A DNA stretch of 64,000 nt from Acidiphilium rubrum (GTDB taxonomy: Bacteria; Pseudomonadota; Alphaproteobacteria; Acetobacterales; Acetobacteraceae): positions 1-64,000 of the forward strand of contig NZ_FTNE01000007.1 in assembly GCF_900156265.1 (NCBI RefSeq), in the 5' to 3' direction. A program made the position numbers and the translations under genes. Under the pieces are notes generated by a model. The model was not told the DNA's origin. It saw only the letters and a program-made list of their open reading frames with translations, and searched no databases. Below are positions 24,758 to 31,950 of this stretch, one piece after another (the first letter of the stretch is position 1; every line of letters starts with the position of its first letter).

Positions 24758-24862
24758 AATGCTCTCCCGGGCTTTTATCCCGCCGTGTACCGTGCGGATG
24801 TCTCCCGCACGGCTGCGGCTCTCGGACCAGCATCGGGATGACCGACCGGAACCCTAGCCACG
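24758..24862 (-). promoter_or_regulatory. Guanidine-I riboswitch (ykkC class), guanidine carboxylase operon
   Basis: Minus-strand blocks in order: GGCTAGGGTTCCGGTC, GCTGGTCCGAGAGC, a hairpin GTGCGGGAGACATCCGCAC, then GTACACGGCGGGATAAAAGC and CCCGGGAGAGC. These match the guanidine-I aptamer core. The RNA leads into the DUF1989 pair, guanidine carboxylase and allophanate hydrolase, which together form the known guanidine degradation route. No strong terminator was identified downstream; control may act on the ribosome-binding site of the leader ORF. Confidence 0.95.
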
Positions 24863-24873
24863 TTTTGCGGCAA

Positions 24874-24889
24874 TGCGAGAACCGTGCCA
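24874..24889 (-). promoter_or_regulatory. Sigma-54 promoter candidate
   Basis: The minus strand reads TGGCACGGTTCTCGCA. The -24 box TGGCACG is perfect, GG and GC are 10 bp apart, and the -12 box TCGCA differs from TTGCA by one base. It ends about 12 bp before the riboswitch, so the RNA would begin just upstream of the aptamer. The same layout is seen at the second riboswitch, which raises confidence in both. Confidence 0.65.
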
Positions 24890-25343
24890 GTGCGCTCGGC
24901 GCGGCAAACCGGGGCGATCGAGCTGAGTTATGGGCCGAACTGCCTTATTTGTGGTCATATTTGCTATAATAATGGCAGTACTGATGAAAATTTCCGATCC
25001 GATCGGGTGATTTATGCCGTAACGGCCGTGATGGCTGGGTCTTCCGACTGATTTATGCGTGAATTTTGCGACGCGCTTGGATCGGTCAGGCGATCGGAAC
25101 GGCAACGATGGTTGGGTGCGCTGTTTTTTGCATCATGATGTGCTGATTTTTATGCTATTCTTCATGCTGTAGTTGCTGTAGTTCTACGGTACTGATCAAT
25201 ATTTAATCAGAAAGACCGGATATATTACCGTGTTGTTTATGTTTCTGACGCGACTGATTGAAGCGGAACGAGCTTTTTGGTTATGATCCCTTACGGCTAT
25301 GCTGACCTGGCCGGCGGCGGGGCCGTCTGAAAGGAACGACTGC
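24890..25343. other. Divergent regulatory region, 454 bp, no gene
   Basis: Lies between the guanidine operon (leftward) and the biuret-hydrolase operon (rightward). It is AT-richer than its surroundings and no coding frame is convincing. A perfect palindrome CATCATGATG sits at 25131-25140, following a T-run and TTGCA that partly resembles a sigma-54 -12 box (TGCGCTG-N4-TTGCA, but without the invariant GG). Binding sites for a nitrogen regulator would be expected here but none could be assigned. Confidence 0.45.
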
Positions 25344-25421
25344 ATGCGAAACATCGTTGGTCCGACCGATCGAGACGGTCCTCCTGCCGGCCAGTGCGGC
25401 CTGGTCTGGTGCGGGGCGTGA
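25344..25421 (+). CDS. Short upstream ORF, 25 codons, coupled to the hydrolase
   Basis: ATG 25344 follows AAAGGA at a good distance (8 nt), whereas the hydrolase start itself has no clear ribosome-binding site. The frame (MRNIVGPTDRDGPPAGQCGL...) ends in TGA overlapping the GTG at 25418 by 4 bp. It could be a coupling leader. Alternatively it is the true N-terminus separated by a frameshift, since the hydrolase frame has no ATG of its own nearby. Confidence 0.4.
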   Translation: MRNIVGPTDRDGPPAGQCGLVWCGA

Positions 25422-26092
25422 CGCTGCTGCGGGTGGCCGCGGAGCCTTATGAATTCAGCGCTGATCCGGCGCGCAGTGCGCTGGTCATTATCGATATGCA
25501 ACGGGATTTTCTGGAGCCCGGCGGGTTTGGTGCGGCGCTCGGCAACGATGTTACGCTGTTGCGCAGCGCGATTGCGCCGATCGAGGCGACGCTGGACGCT
25601 GCGCGCGCACGCGGGATGCTGGTGATCCATACGCGCGAGGGGCATCGGCCTGACCTGTCCGATTTGCCGCCGGCCAAGAAATCCCGTGGCCGGCTGGCCT
25701 GTGGCATCGGCGATGCCGGGCCGATGGGGCGGATCCTGGTGCGCGGCGAGGCCGGGCATGGGTTGATCGGGGAGTTGGCGCCGATCGAGGGTGAACCGGT
25801 GATCGACAAGCCCGGCAAGGGGGCGTTCTACGCCACCGATCTTGAGACCATTCTGCGCCAGCGCGGCATCGGATCGTTGATTCTGTGTGGCGTGACCACG
25901 GAGGTTTGCGTTCATACCACATTGCGGGAAGCGAACGATCGTGGGTTCGAGTGCCTGGTGCTGAGCGATGGCACGGCTTCGTATTTTCCGCAGTTTCATG
26001 CGTCAGCGCTTGCCATGGTCAAGGCACAGGGCGGCATTTTCGGTTGGGTGACGGACAGCGCGGCGCTGATTGCCGCCATGCAGGGAGAGTGA
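25418..26092 (+). CDS. Biuret-hydrolase-like cysteine amidohydrolase (isochorismatase fold)
   Basis: About 224 residues from the GTG at 25418. The catalytic triad of the cysteine-hydrolase superfamily is visible: Asp26 in LVIIDMQRDFLEPGG, Lys131 in PVIDKPGKGAFYAT, and Cys164 in LCGVTTEVCVHTT. The sequence AEPYEFSADPARSALVIIDM and the EPGGFG motif are those of biuret amidohydrolases and related ureidoacrylate hydrolases. The expected reaction is biuret (or a similar ureide) to allophanate plus ammonia. It sits in front of an NCS2 permease and AtzG/E/H genes and opposite the allophanate hydrolase operon, which fits the pathway. Specificity for biuret is inferred. Confidence 0.8.
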   Translation: MTLLRVAAEPYEFSADPARSALVIIDMQRDFLEPGGFGAALGNDVTLLRSAIAPIEATLDAARARGMLVIHTREGHRPDLSDLPPAKKSRGRLACGIGDAGPMGRILVRGEAGHGLIGELAPIEGEPVIDKPGKGAFYATDLETILRQRGIGSLILCGVTTEVCVHTTLREANDRGFECLVLSDGTASYFPQFHASALAMVKAQGGIFGWVTDSAALIAAMQGE

Positions 26093-26094
26093 CG

Positions 26095-27660
26095 ATGCGG
26101 ACACGCACGGATCAGATCGCTTTGTGGGTCGGTGGCGATTGGAACGGATTTTTTGGTCTGTTCACCAATGTGCTGCTCAATGTGATCGTGCTGACCGGGT
26201 TGTGTCTCGGTGTGGTGCATCTGCCCGGCAACGTGGTGTTCGGCCGGATTCTGCCGGCGCTGGGGATCGCGCTGCCGTTGGGTAATTTGTTTTATGCTTA
26301 CCTGGCCTGGAATCTTTCGAAATCGAGCGGGCGTTCCGACGTGACCGCGATGCCCTATGGGCCGAGCGTGCCGCATATGTTCATCGTGGTGTTCGTGATC
26401 ATGCTGCCGACCTGGCTGAAGACCCATGACCCGATCGCGGCGTGGGAGGCGGGGTTGGCCTGGGCGTTCATTATTGGCGTGATCGTTACGATCGGGGCGT
26501 TCGTCGGGCCGACCATTCGCAAATATACGCCGCGCGCCGCGATGCTGGGGGCGCTGGCGGGTATTTCGATCGCCTTCATTGCGATGCGCCCGGCGTTTCA
26601 GTTTTTTGAGGTGCCGTGGCTCGGGTTTTTATCGTTCGGCATCATTCTGCTCAGCTGGACCGCCAAGGTGCGGATGCCGTTCGGCCTGCCGGGCGGGCTG
26701 GTGGCGGTGCTGGTGGGGACGGTGCTGGCCTGGGCGGGAGAATTCACCGGCCTGTCGCATGTGATGCACCCGGCGGCGGTGGGCGCGGCGCTGGGCGAAT
26801 TCGGGCTGCATCTGCCGGTGGCCTCGGGGCATTTCATCAAGGGGCTCGATGCGATCGGGCCGCTGCTGGTGACCGCGATTCCGCTTGGCATCTATAATTT
26901 CACCGAGGGGATGAGCAACGTCGAAAGCGCTGCCGCCGCGGGCGATGAGTATGATTTGCGCAAGATCCTGCTGGCCGATGGCATCGGCGCGATGCTCGGG
27001 GCGGTGCTCGGCAGCCCGTTTCCGCCGGCGGTGTATATCGGCCATCCGGGCTGGAAGGCGGTGGGCGGGCGGATCGGCTATTCGCTCGCGACCGGCGTGG
27101 TGGTTTCGGGGGTGTGTTTCCTCGGTCTGACCGCGCTGCTGCTGGCGGTGGTGCCATTGGTCGCGATTCTGCCGATCCTGCTCTATATCGGCCTGGTGAT
27201 CGGGGCGCAGGCGTTCGAGGCGACGCCGCCGCGCCATGCGCCGGCGGTGATTCTGGCATTGCTGCCGAACGTCGCGAACTGGGCGCAAAGTCAGATCGAC
27301 GGTGCGCTGCACGCCGCCGGCACCACCGCCGCCGCGGTCGGGTTCACCAAGCTCGAAGGGGCGGGGGTGATTTATCGCGGGCTCGAATTGTTCGGCGGCG
27401 GCGGTACGCTGGCGGGGCTGGTGCTGGGCGCGATTGCGGTGTTCATCATCGACCGGAAATTCGAGGCTGCCGCGATCTATGCCGGGATCGGCGCGGTGCT
27501 GGCGTTCTTTGGGTTCATCAACGGCACGCAACTGGCGTTCGGCAACTCGGCACCGGTGGCTTTGGGCTATGCGATTCTGGGGGGTATGCTGATCCTGCTG
27601 TGGCGACGTGCGCCAGCGCGGGTTGCGGTACCGGGTGAGGGGATGGTGGAGTCGGTTTAG
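26095..27660 (+). CDS. NCS2-family permease (xanthine/uracil permease-like)
   Basis: A 521-residue inner-membrane protein with about 12-14 hydrophobic segments. Typical elements are GGDWNGFFGLFTNVLLNVIV at the N-terminus, GRSDVTAMPYGPSVPH, and FTEGMSNVESAAAAGDEYD around the conserved acidic substrate site of the family. It imports nucleobase-like or ring/amide nitrogen compounds by proton symport. Its ATG is 2 bp after the hydrolase stop. Given neighbours that act on biuret, carboxybiuret and allophanate, a ureide or triazine-type substrate is likely; this is inference. A 119-bp palindromic repeat starts 16 bp after its stop. Confidence 0.87.
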   Translation: MRTRTDQIALWVGGDWNGFFGLFTNVLLNVIVLTGLCLGVVHLPGNVVFGRILPALGIALPLGNLFYAYLAWNLSKSSGRSDVTAMPYGPSVPHMFIVVFVIMLPTWLKTHDPIAAWEAGLAWAFIIGVIVTIGAFVGPTIRKYTPRAAMLGALAGISIAFIAMRPAFQFFEVPWLGFLSFGIILLSWTAKVRMPFGLPGGLVAVLVGTVLAWAGEFTGLSHVMHPAAVGAALGEFGLHLPVASGHFIKGLDAIGPLLVTAIPLGIYNFTEGMSNVESAAAAGDEYDLRKILLADGIGAMLGAVLGSPFPPAVYIGHPGWKAVGGRIGYSLATGVVVSGVCFLGLTALLLAVVPLVAILPILLYIGLVIGAQAFEATPPRHAPAVILALLPNVANWAQSQIDGALHAAGTTAAAVGFTKLEGAGVIYRGLELFGGGGTLAGLVLGAIAVFIIDRKFEAAAIYAGIGAVLAFFGFINGTQLAFGNSAPVALGYAILGGMLILLWRRAPARVAVPGEGMVESV

Positions 27661-27676
27661 GTTAGGGAAGGGAAGA

Positions 27677-27795
27677 CTTCTTTTTTGGAAAAAAGAAGCA
27701 AAAAACTTTCTGACTCTGGGGCACGGGCGTTTGAAACGGCACGGGCTTAAATTAACAAAGTTTTTTTTGCTTCTTTTTTGTTCACAAAAAAGAAG
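27677..27795. repeat. 119-bp bipartite palindromic element, copy B
   Basis: Same architecture and length as copies A and C: left palindrome (arms CTTCTTTTTT/AAAAAAGAAG, 2-nt centre), GC-rich core containing GGGGCACGGGCGTTTGAA, and right palindrome with GTTCAC at its centre. It lies between the NCS2 permease and atzG. The T-run of either hairpin could end transcription in both directions. Confidence 0.92.
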
Positions 27796-27818
27796 GCCTT
27801 CCGTCTCTGACCTTTTGC

Positions 27819-27838
27819 TATAATTTGTTGCGACAACA
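27819..27838 (+). promoter_or_regulatory. Possible promoter/operator of atzG-atzE-atzH
   Basis: TATAAT at 27819-27824, followed directly by the small inverted repeat TGTTG-CGA-CAACA (27826-27838), 25 bp before the atzG ATG. No matching -35 box at 17 bp. If real, atzGEH can be transcribed separately from the permease despite the repeat in between. Confidence 0.35.
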
Positions 27839-27862
27839 TTCCGAGTAGATGCGAGATACGCC

Positions 27863-28045
27863 ATGACCCAAGACATCCCCGCCTATGTCGACGCTGCCGC
27901 ATCACTTCTGGGCCTGCCGATCGCGCCCGCGCATCGTGATGCGGTGATCGAGGCGATGACGATGATCATGGCGCAGGCGGAACTGGTGCTGGCGTTCGAT
28001 CTGCCGCACGCGATCGAGGCGGCGCCGCGGTTCATGCCGTGCTGA
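27863..28045 (+). CDS. atzG: AtzG-like small subunit (DUF4089)
   Basis: A 60-residue protein, entirely DUF4089: AYVDAAASLLGLPIAPAHRD then VIEAMTMIMAQAELVLAFDL. In the cyanuric-acid pathway AtzG binds and stabilises the AtzE amidohydrolase; the same pair occurs as HpxX/HpxY in purine-ring catabolism. Its TGA shares one base with the ATG of the amidohydrolase gene, consistent with obligate partners. Confidence 0.88.
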   Translation: MTQDIPAYVDAAASLLGLPIAPAHRDAVIEAMTMIMAQAELVLAFDLPHAIEAAPRFMPC

Positions 28046-29400
28046 TGCAGAGCGTGGCGGTGCCGCATCGGGCCAGCGCGACCGCGATCGCGGCTGCGGT
28101 GCGGGGCGGGCGGATCAGCGCGCGCGCGGTGCTCGAGGATCATCTGGCGCGGATTGCGGCGCATGATGGGGTGTTCAACTGTTTCACGACGCTGACCACG
28201 GATCGGGCGCGGGACGAGGCCGATGCGGTCGATGCGAAAATCGCGGCGGGGGGTGATGCCGGGCCGCTTGCGGGCGTGCCGGTGGCGGTGAAGAATTTGT
28301 ACGATATCGCGGGGTTGCCGACGCGGGCGGGCTCGAAACTGTATCGCGACGCGGCGCCTGCAATGGCCGATGCACCGGTACTGGCGCGGTTGATCGACGC
28401 CGGAGCGGTGTTGCTGGGCGCGCTGAACATGGATGAATTCGCCTATGGGTTCACCACCGAAAACGCCCATGACGGGCCGACCCGCAACCCGCATGATGTG
28501 GCGCGCAGCGCTGGTGGTTCGTCCGGCGGGTCGGCCGCGGCGGTGGCCGCCGGGTTCGCGCCGATCACCCTGGGGTCGGATACCAATGGTTCGATCCGCT
28601 TGCCGGCGGCGCTGTGCGGGGTGTTCGGGCTGAAGCCGACCTATGGCGCGCTCGATCGGTGCGGCACGTTTCCGTTCGTCGATAGTCTCGATCATCTTGG
28701 CCCGTTCGCGCGCTGCCCCGAGGATATCGCACGCGCGTTCGATGTGATGCGCGGGGTGGCGCCGACGCCGATTGGCGATGCCGGCGAGATGCGGGTGGCG
28801 ACGCTGGGCGGGTGGTTCGCGCAACAAGCGACGCCGGCAGCGCTGGACGCGGTGCGGTTGGTGGCGGCGGCGCTTGGCGCGCAGGGCGAGGCGGTTTTGC
28901 CGGAGGCCGGCCGGGCGCGCGCGGCGGCGTTTTGCATCACGGCGGCGGAAGGCGGCGCGCTGCATTTCGAGATGCTGAAAACCCGTGCCGAGGAGTATGA
29001 CCCGGCGACGCGGCCGCGGCTGATGGCGGGCGCGCTGCTGCCGGCGCATATCGTGCAGGCGGCGCAGCGGTTTCGCGCCTGGTTTGCAGCACAGGCCGCG
29101 CTGTTGTTCGAGCGTTACGACGCGCTGCTGGCGCCGGTGACGCCGTGCGCGGCACCGTTGATCGGGCAGGCGCGCATGATGCTCGGCGGCAAAGAGGTGC
29201 CGGTGCGGCCGAACCTTGGCCTGTATACCCAGCCGATCAGCTTCATCGGCCTGCCGGTGGTTGCCGTGCCGGTGTATGCCGCCGGGGCGCTGCCGCTTGG
29301 TGTGCAGATTATCACGGCACCGGGGCGCGAGGCCGTCGGGCTCGCGCTGGCAAAACGGTTGGAGGCCGACGGCGTGACCCGCGCTGCGGTCGTGCCATGA
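28045..29400 (+). CDS. atzE: AtzE-family amidohydrolase (1-carboxybiuret hydrolase-like)
   Basis: A 451-residue amidase-signature enzyme. The Lys is in VPVAVKNLYDIAGLPTRAGS, the cis-Ser in ARSAGGSSGGSAAAVAAGFA and the nucleophile Ser in LGSDTNGSIRLPAALCGVFG. It lacks the C-terminal domain of allophanate hydrolase. With AtzG it would hydrolyse 1-carboxybiuret to allophanate-type products; an HpxY-like role in oxalurate-type metabolism is the alternative. It overlaps AtzG by 1 bp and AtzH by 4 bp. Confidence 0.88.
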   Translation: MQSVAVPHRASATAIAAAVRGGRISARAVLEDHLARIAAHDGVFNCFTTLTTDRARDEADAVDAKIAAGGDAGPLAGVPVAVKNLYDIAGLPTRAGSKLYRDAAPAMADAPVLARLIDAGAVLLGALNMDEFAYGFTTENAHDGPTRNPHDVARSAGGSSGGSAAAVAAGFAPITLGSDTNGSIRLPAALCGVFGLKPTYGALDRCGTFPFVDSLDHLGPFARCPEDIARAFDVMRGVAPTPIGDAGEMRVATLGGWFAQQATPAALDAVRLVAAALGAQGEAVLPEAGRARAAAFCITAAEGGALHFEMLKTRAEEYDPATRPRLMAGALLPAHIVQAAQRFRAWFAAQAALLFERYDALLAPVTPCAAPLIGQARMMLGGKEVPVRPNLGLYTQPISFIGLPVVAVPVYAAGALPLGVQIITAPGREAVGLALAKRLEADGVTRAAVVP

Positions 29401-29795
29401 AGGATGGCATGACGATCGACGATCCCGCGACACATGCGAGCATCGCGGCGATGTTCGCGCGCTATGAGCAGGCGCTCGGGTCCAATGACATCGCGGCGCT
29501 GGATGCGTTTTTCTGGGATTCGCCGCAGACTATCCGCTACGGTGTCGGGGAGGCGCTGTATGGTTTCGAGGCGATCAGCGCGTTCCGAAAGGCACGCCCC
29601 GGCGGGTCGCCGGCGCGCACGCTCGCGCATCAGGCGATCACCACGTTTGGGCAGGATTTCGCCATCACCAATACCGAATTCCACCGCGCCGGCGAGGCGC
29701 GGGGCGGCCGGCAATCGCAGGTGTGGGTGCGGTTTGCCGATGTGGGCTGGCGCATCGTGGCGGCGCATGTCTCGCTGGCGGCGGAGACCAGTTGA
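29397..29795 (+). CDS. AtzH/HpxZ-like protein (DUF3225, NTF2-like fold)
   Basis: A 132-residue NTF2-like protein: FARYEQALGSNDIAALDAFF then TIRYGVGEALYGFEAISAF, and ending VGWRIVAAHVSLA. In cyanuric-acid loci AtzH is reported to be an amidase-like helper for 1-carboxybiuret breakdown; HpxZ is its relative in oxalurate loci. The ATG overlaps the AtzE stop (ATGA). Last gene of the set, convergent with ilvD 33 bp away. Confidence 0.85.
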   Translation: MKDGMTIDDPATHASIAAMFARYEQALGSNDIAALDAFFWDSPQTIRYGVGEALYGFEAISAFRKARPGGSPARTLAHQAITTFGQDFAITNTEFHRAGEARGGRQSQVWVRFADVGWRIVAAHVSLAAETS

Positions 29796-29828
29796 GTGCC
29801 GCGCCGGGGTTGAAGCGCGTGGATGTGG

Positions 29829-31685
29829 TCAGGTGCGGCGGCGTTGCACCTGTTTGACGTCGCGGACGGCGCCGTTGGCGGCGCTGGTGGTCAGCGCGGC
29901 GTAGGCTTGCAGGGCGGCGGAGACCACACGCTCGCGGCCGATCGGCTGCCAGGCATCGGCGCCGCGGGCTTCCATGGCGGCGCGCCGGGCGGCGAGGGCG
30001 GCATCGTCGATCAGCAGGTCGATCTTGCGGGCGGGGATGTCGATCGCGATGATGTCGCCTTCCTCGATCAGGCCGATCGCACCGCCTTCGGCGGCTTCGG
30101 GTGACATATGCCCGATCGACAGGCCGGAGGTGCCGCCGGAGAAGCGGCCATCGGTGATCAGGGCGCAGGCTTTGCCGAGACCCTTCGATTTCAGATAGCT
30201 GGTCGGGTAGAGCATTTCCTGCATGCCCGGCCCGCCCTTCGGGCCTTCGTAGCGGATGACCACGACATCGCCGGCGATGATCTTGTCACCCAGGATCGCG
30301 GCCACGGCATCGTCCTGGCTCGCGAAGATTTTGGCGGGGCCTTTGAAGATCAGGTTGGCGGCATCGACGCCGGCGGTTTTCACGATCGCGCCGTCGAGCG
30401 CGATGTTGCCGTAGAGCACGGCGAGGCCGCCGTCCTTGCTGAAGGCGTGTTCGGCATCGCGGATGACGCCTTTGACGCGGTCGGTATCGAGCCCGTCGTA
30501 GCGGCGGGACTGGCTGAACGCCTGGGTGGTGCGCACGCCGCCGGGGGCCGCGCTGAACAGGGTGCGGGCCTGGTCGCGGCCGTTCATGACATCCCAGAGT
30601 TCGACGGCGGCGCCGATGGTTTTTTCATGCACGGTCGAGCAGTCGCGGTGGAGCAGGCCGGCGCGGTCGAGCGCGCCGAGCAGGCCCATGATGCCGCCGG
30701 CGCGGTGGACATCTTCCATGTGGACGTTGGGGACCGAGGGCGAGACCTTGCAGAGATTGGGCACGCGGCGGGACAGACGATCGATGTCGGCCATGGTGAA
30801 ATCGAGCTCGGCCTCGCGCGCGGCGGCGAGCAGATGGAGCACGGTGTTGGTGGAACCGCCCATCGCGATGTCGAGCGACATGGCGTTTTCGAACGCATCG
30901 AAATTCGCGATCGCGCGGGGCAGGAGGGTATAATCGTCCTGCTCGTAATGGCGGCGGGCGAGATCGACGATCTGCCAGCCGGCTTCAACGAACAGGCGCT
31001 TGCGATCGGCGTGGGTGGCGAGCAGCGAGCCGTTGCCCGGCAGGGCGAGGCCGAGCGCCTCGACCAGGCAGTTCATCGAATTGGCGGTGAACATGCCCGA
31101 GCAGGAGCCGCAGGTGGGGCAGGCGGAGCGCTCCATCACGGCGGCTTGTTCGTCGGTCTGGGTCGGGTCGGCGGCGGCGACCATGGCGGTGATCAGGTCG
31201 ACCGCCTTGGTCTCGCCCTTGGCGACGTATTTGCCGGCTTCCATCGGGCCGCCGGAGACGAAAATGGTGGGGATGTTCAGGCGAAGTGCCGCCATCAGCA
31301 TGCCCGGGGTGATCTTGTCGCAGTTGGAGATGCAGACCAGCGCATCGGCGCAATGGGCGTTGACCATGTATTCGACCGAATCCGCGATCAGCTCGCGCGA
31401 GGGCAGGGAATACAGCATGCCGCCGTGGCCCATCGCGATGCCGTCATCGACGGCGATGGTGTTGAACTCCTTGGCGACACCGCCCGCGGCCTCGACCTCG
31501 CGCGCGACCAGCTGGCCGAGATCCTTCAGATGGACATGGCCGGGGACGAACTGGGTGAAGGAATTGGAAATGGCGATGATCGGCTTGCCGAAATCGCCGT
31601 CGCCCATGCCGGTGGCGCGCCAGAGGGCGCGGGCGCCCGCCATGTTGCGGCCGTGGGTCGAGGTGCGAGAACGATAATGCGGCAT
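29829..31685 (-). CDS. ilvD: Dihydroxy-acid dehydratase
   Basis: A 618-residue enzyme of branched-chain amino acid synthesis, converting 2,3-dihydroxy-3-methylvalerate/isovalerate to the 2-keto acids. The Fe-S cysteines are in [13 protein letters not shown] and [20 protein letters not shown]. The N-terminus [20 protein letters not shown] and the C-terminal [20 protein letters not shown] are typical of the long bacterial (4Fe-4S) form. Monocistronic by appearance. The strand switch from the atz genes marks the end of the nitrogen-salvage region. Confidence 0.97.
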   Translation of the reverse strand: MPHYRSRTSTHGRNMAGARALWRATGMGDGDFGKPIIAISNSFTQFVPGHVHLKDLGQLVAREVEAAGGVAKEFNTIAVDDGIAMGHGGMLYSLPSRELIADSVEYMVNAHCADALVCISNCDKITPGMLMAALRLNIPTIFVSGGPMEAGKYVAKGETKAVDLITAMVAAADPTQTDEQAAVMERSACPTCGSCSGMFTANSMNCLVEALGLALPGNGSLLATHADRKRLFVEAGWQIVDLARRHYEQDDYTLLPRAIANFDAFENAMSLDIAMGGSTNTVLHLLAAAREAELDFTMADIDRLSRRVPNLCKVSPSVPNVHMEDVHRAGGIMGLLGALDRAGLLHRDCSTVHEKTIGAAVELWDVMNGRDQARTLFSAAPGGVRTTQAFSQSRRYDGLDTDRVKGVIRDAEHAFSKDGGLAVLYGNIALDGAIVKTAGVDAANLIFKGPAKIFASQDDAVAAILGDKIIAGDVVVIRYEGPKGGPGMQEMLYPTSYLKSKGLGKACALITDGRFSGGTSGLSIGHMSPEAAEGGAIGLIEEGDIIAIDIPARKIDLLIDDAALAARRAAMEARGADAWQPIGRERVVSAALQAYAALTTSAANGAVRDVKQVQRRRT

Positions 31686-31740
31686 GGGCTTGGTTTCCGT
31701 TACGTTTATTGCGCGTTGACTATAGTTTGGGTGGGCCAGA

Positions 31741-31950
31741 CTAGCTACCCCGCATCGTCAGGGCAAACACGCGCAGGGCGGATGCCAGCGCATCGTCGGG
31801 TGAGCGGGTATCGTCGATCGAGGCGATCAGGGCTGGCAGGCTGGTTGAGCGGGCCGCCGCGATCGCTTCGAGGGCGGCCCAAAAGGCTGGTTCCAGCGCG
31901 ATGCTGGTGCGATGGCCGGACAGCGAGACGCTGCGTTTTTCAAGGCTCAT
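31741..31950 (-). CDS. Ribbon-helix-helix protein (RHH_4), 69 aa
   Basis: A small DNA-binding-type protein. [20 protein letters not shown] is the RHH beta-strand and first helix, followed by [20 protein letters not shown] and the ending [11 protein letters not shown]. This short family is widespread in alphaproteobacteria and poorly characterised. Its first 11 bp overlap the end of the transporter gene on the same strand. No toxin gene is adjacent, so an antitoxin role is not supported. Confidence 0.85.
   Translation of the reverse strand: MSLEKRSVSLSGHRTSIALEPAFWAALEAIAAARSTSLPALIASIDDTRSPDDALASALRVFALTMRGS

Noticed and set aside
24582-24833. N-terminal extension of UAAP1 by 84 residues
   Set aside because: The extension would translate the guanidine-I riboswitch (its start lies inside the aptamer); the downstream ATG 24581 fits the family N-terminus.
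25131-25140. CATCATGATG palindrome as an NtrC or other regulator site
   Set aside because: Only a 10-bp palindrome with no second site at a useful distance; could be chance.
31741-31950. Toxin-antitoxin antitoxin
   Set aside because: The RHH protein has no small toxin gene beside it; the neighbour is a large transporter.
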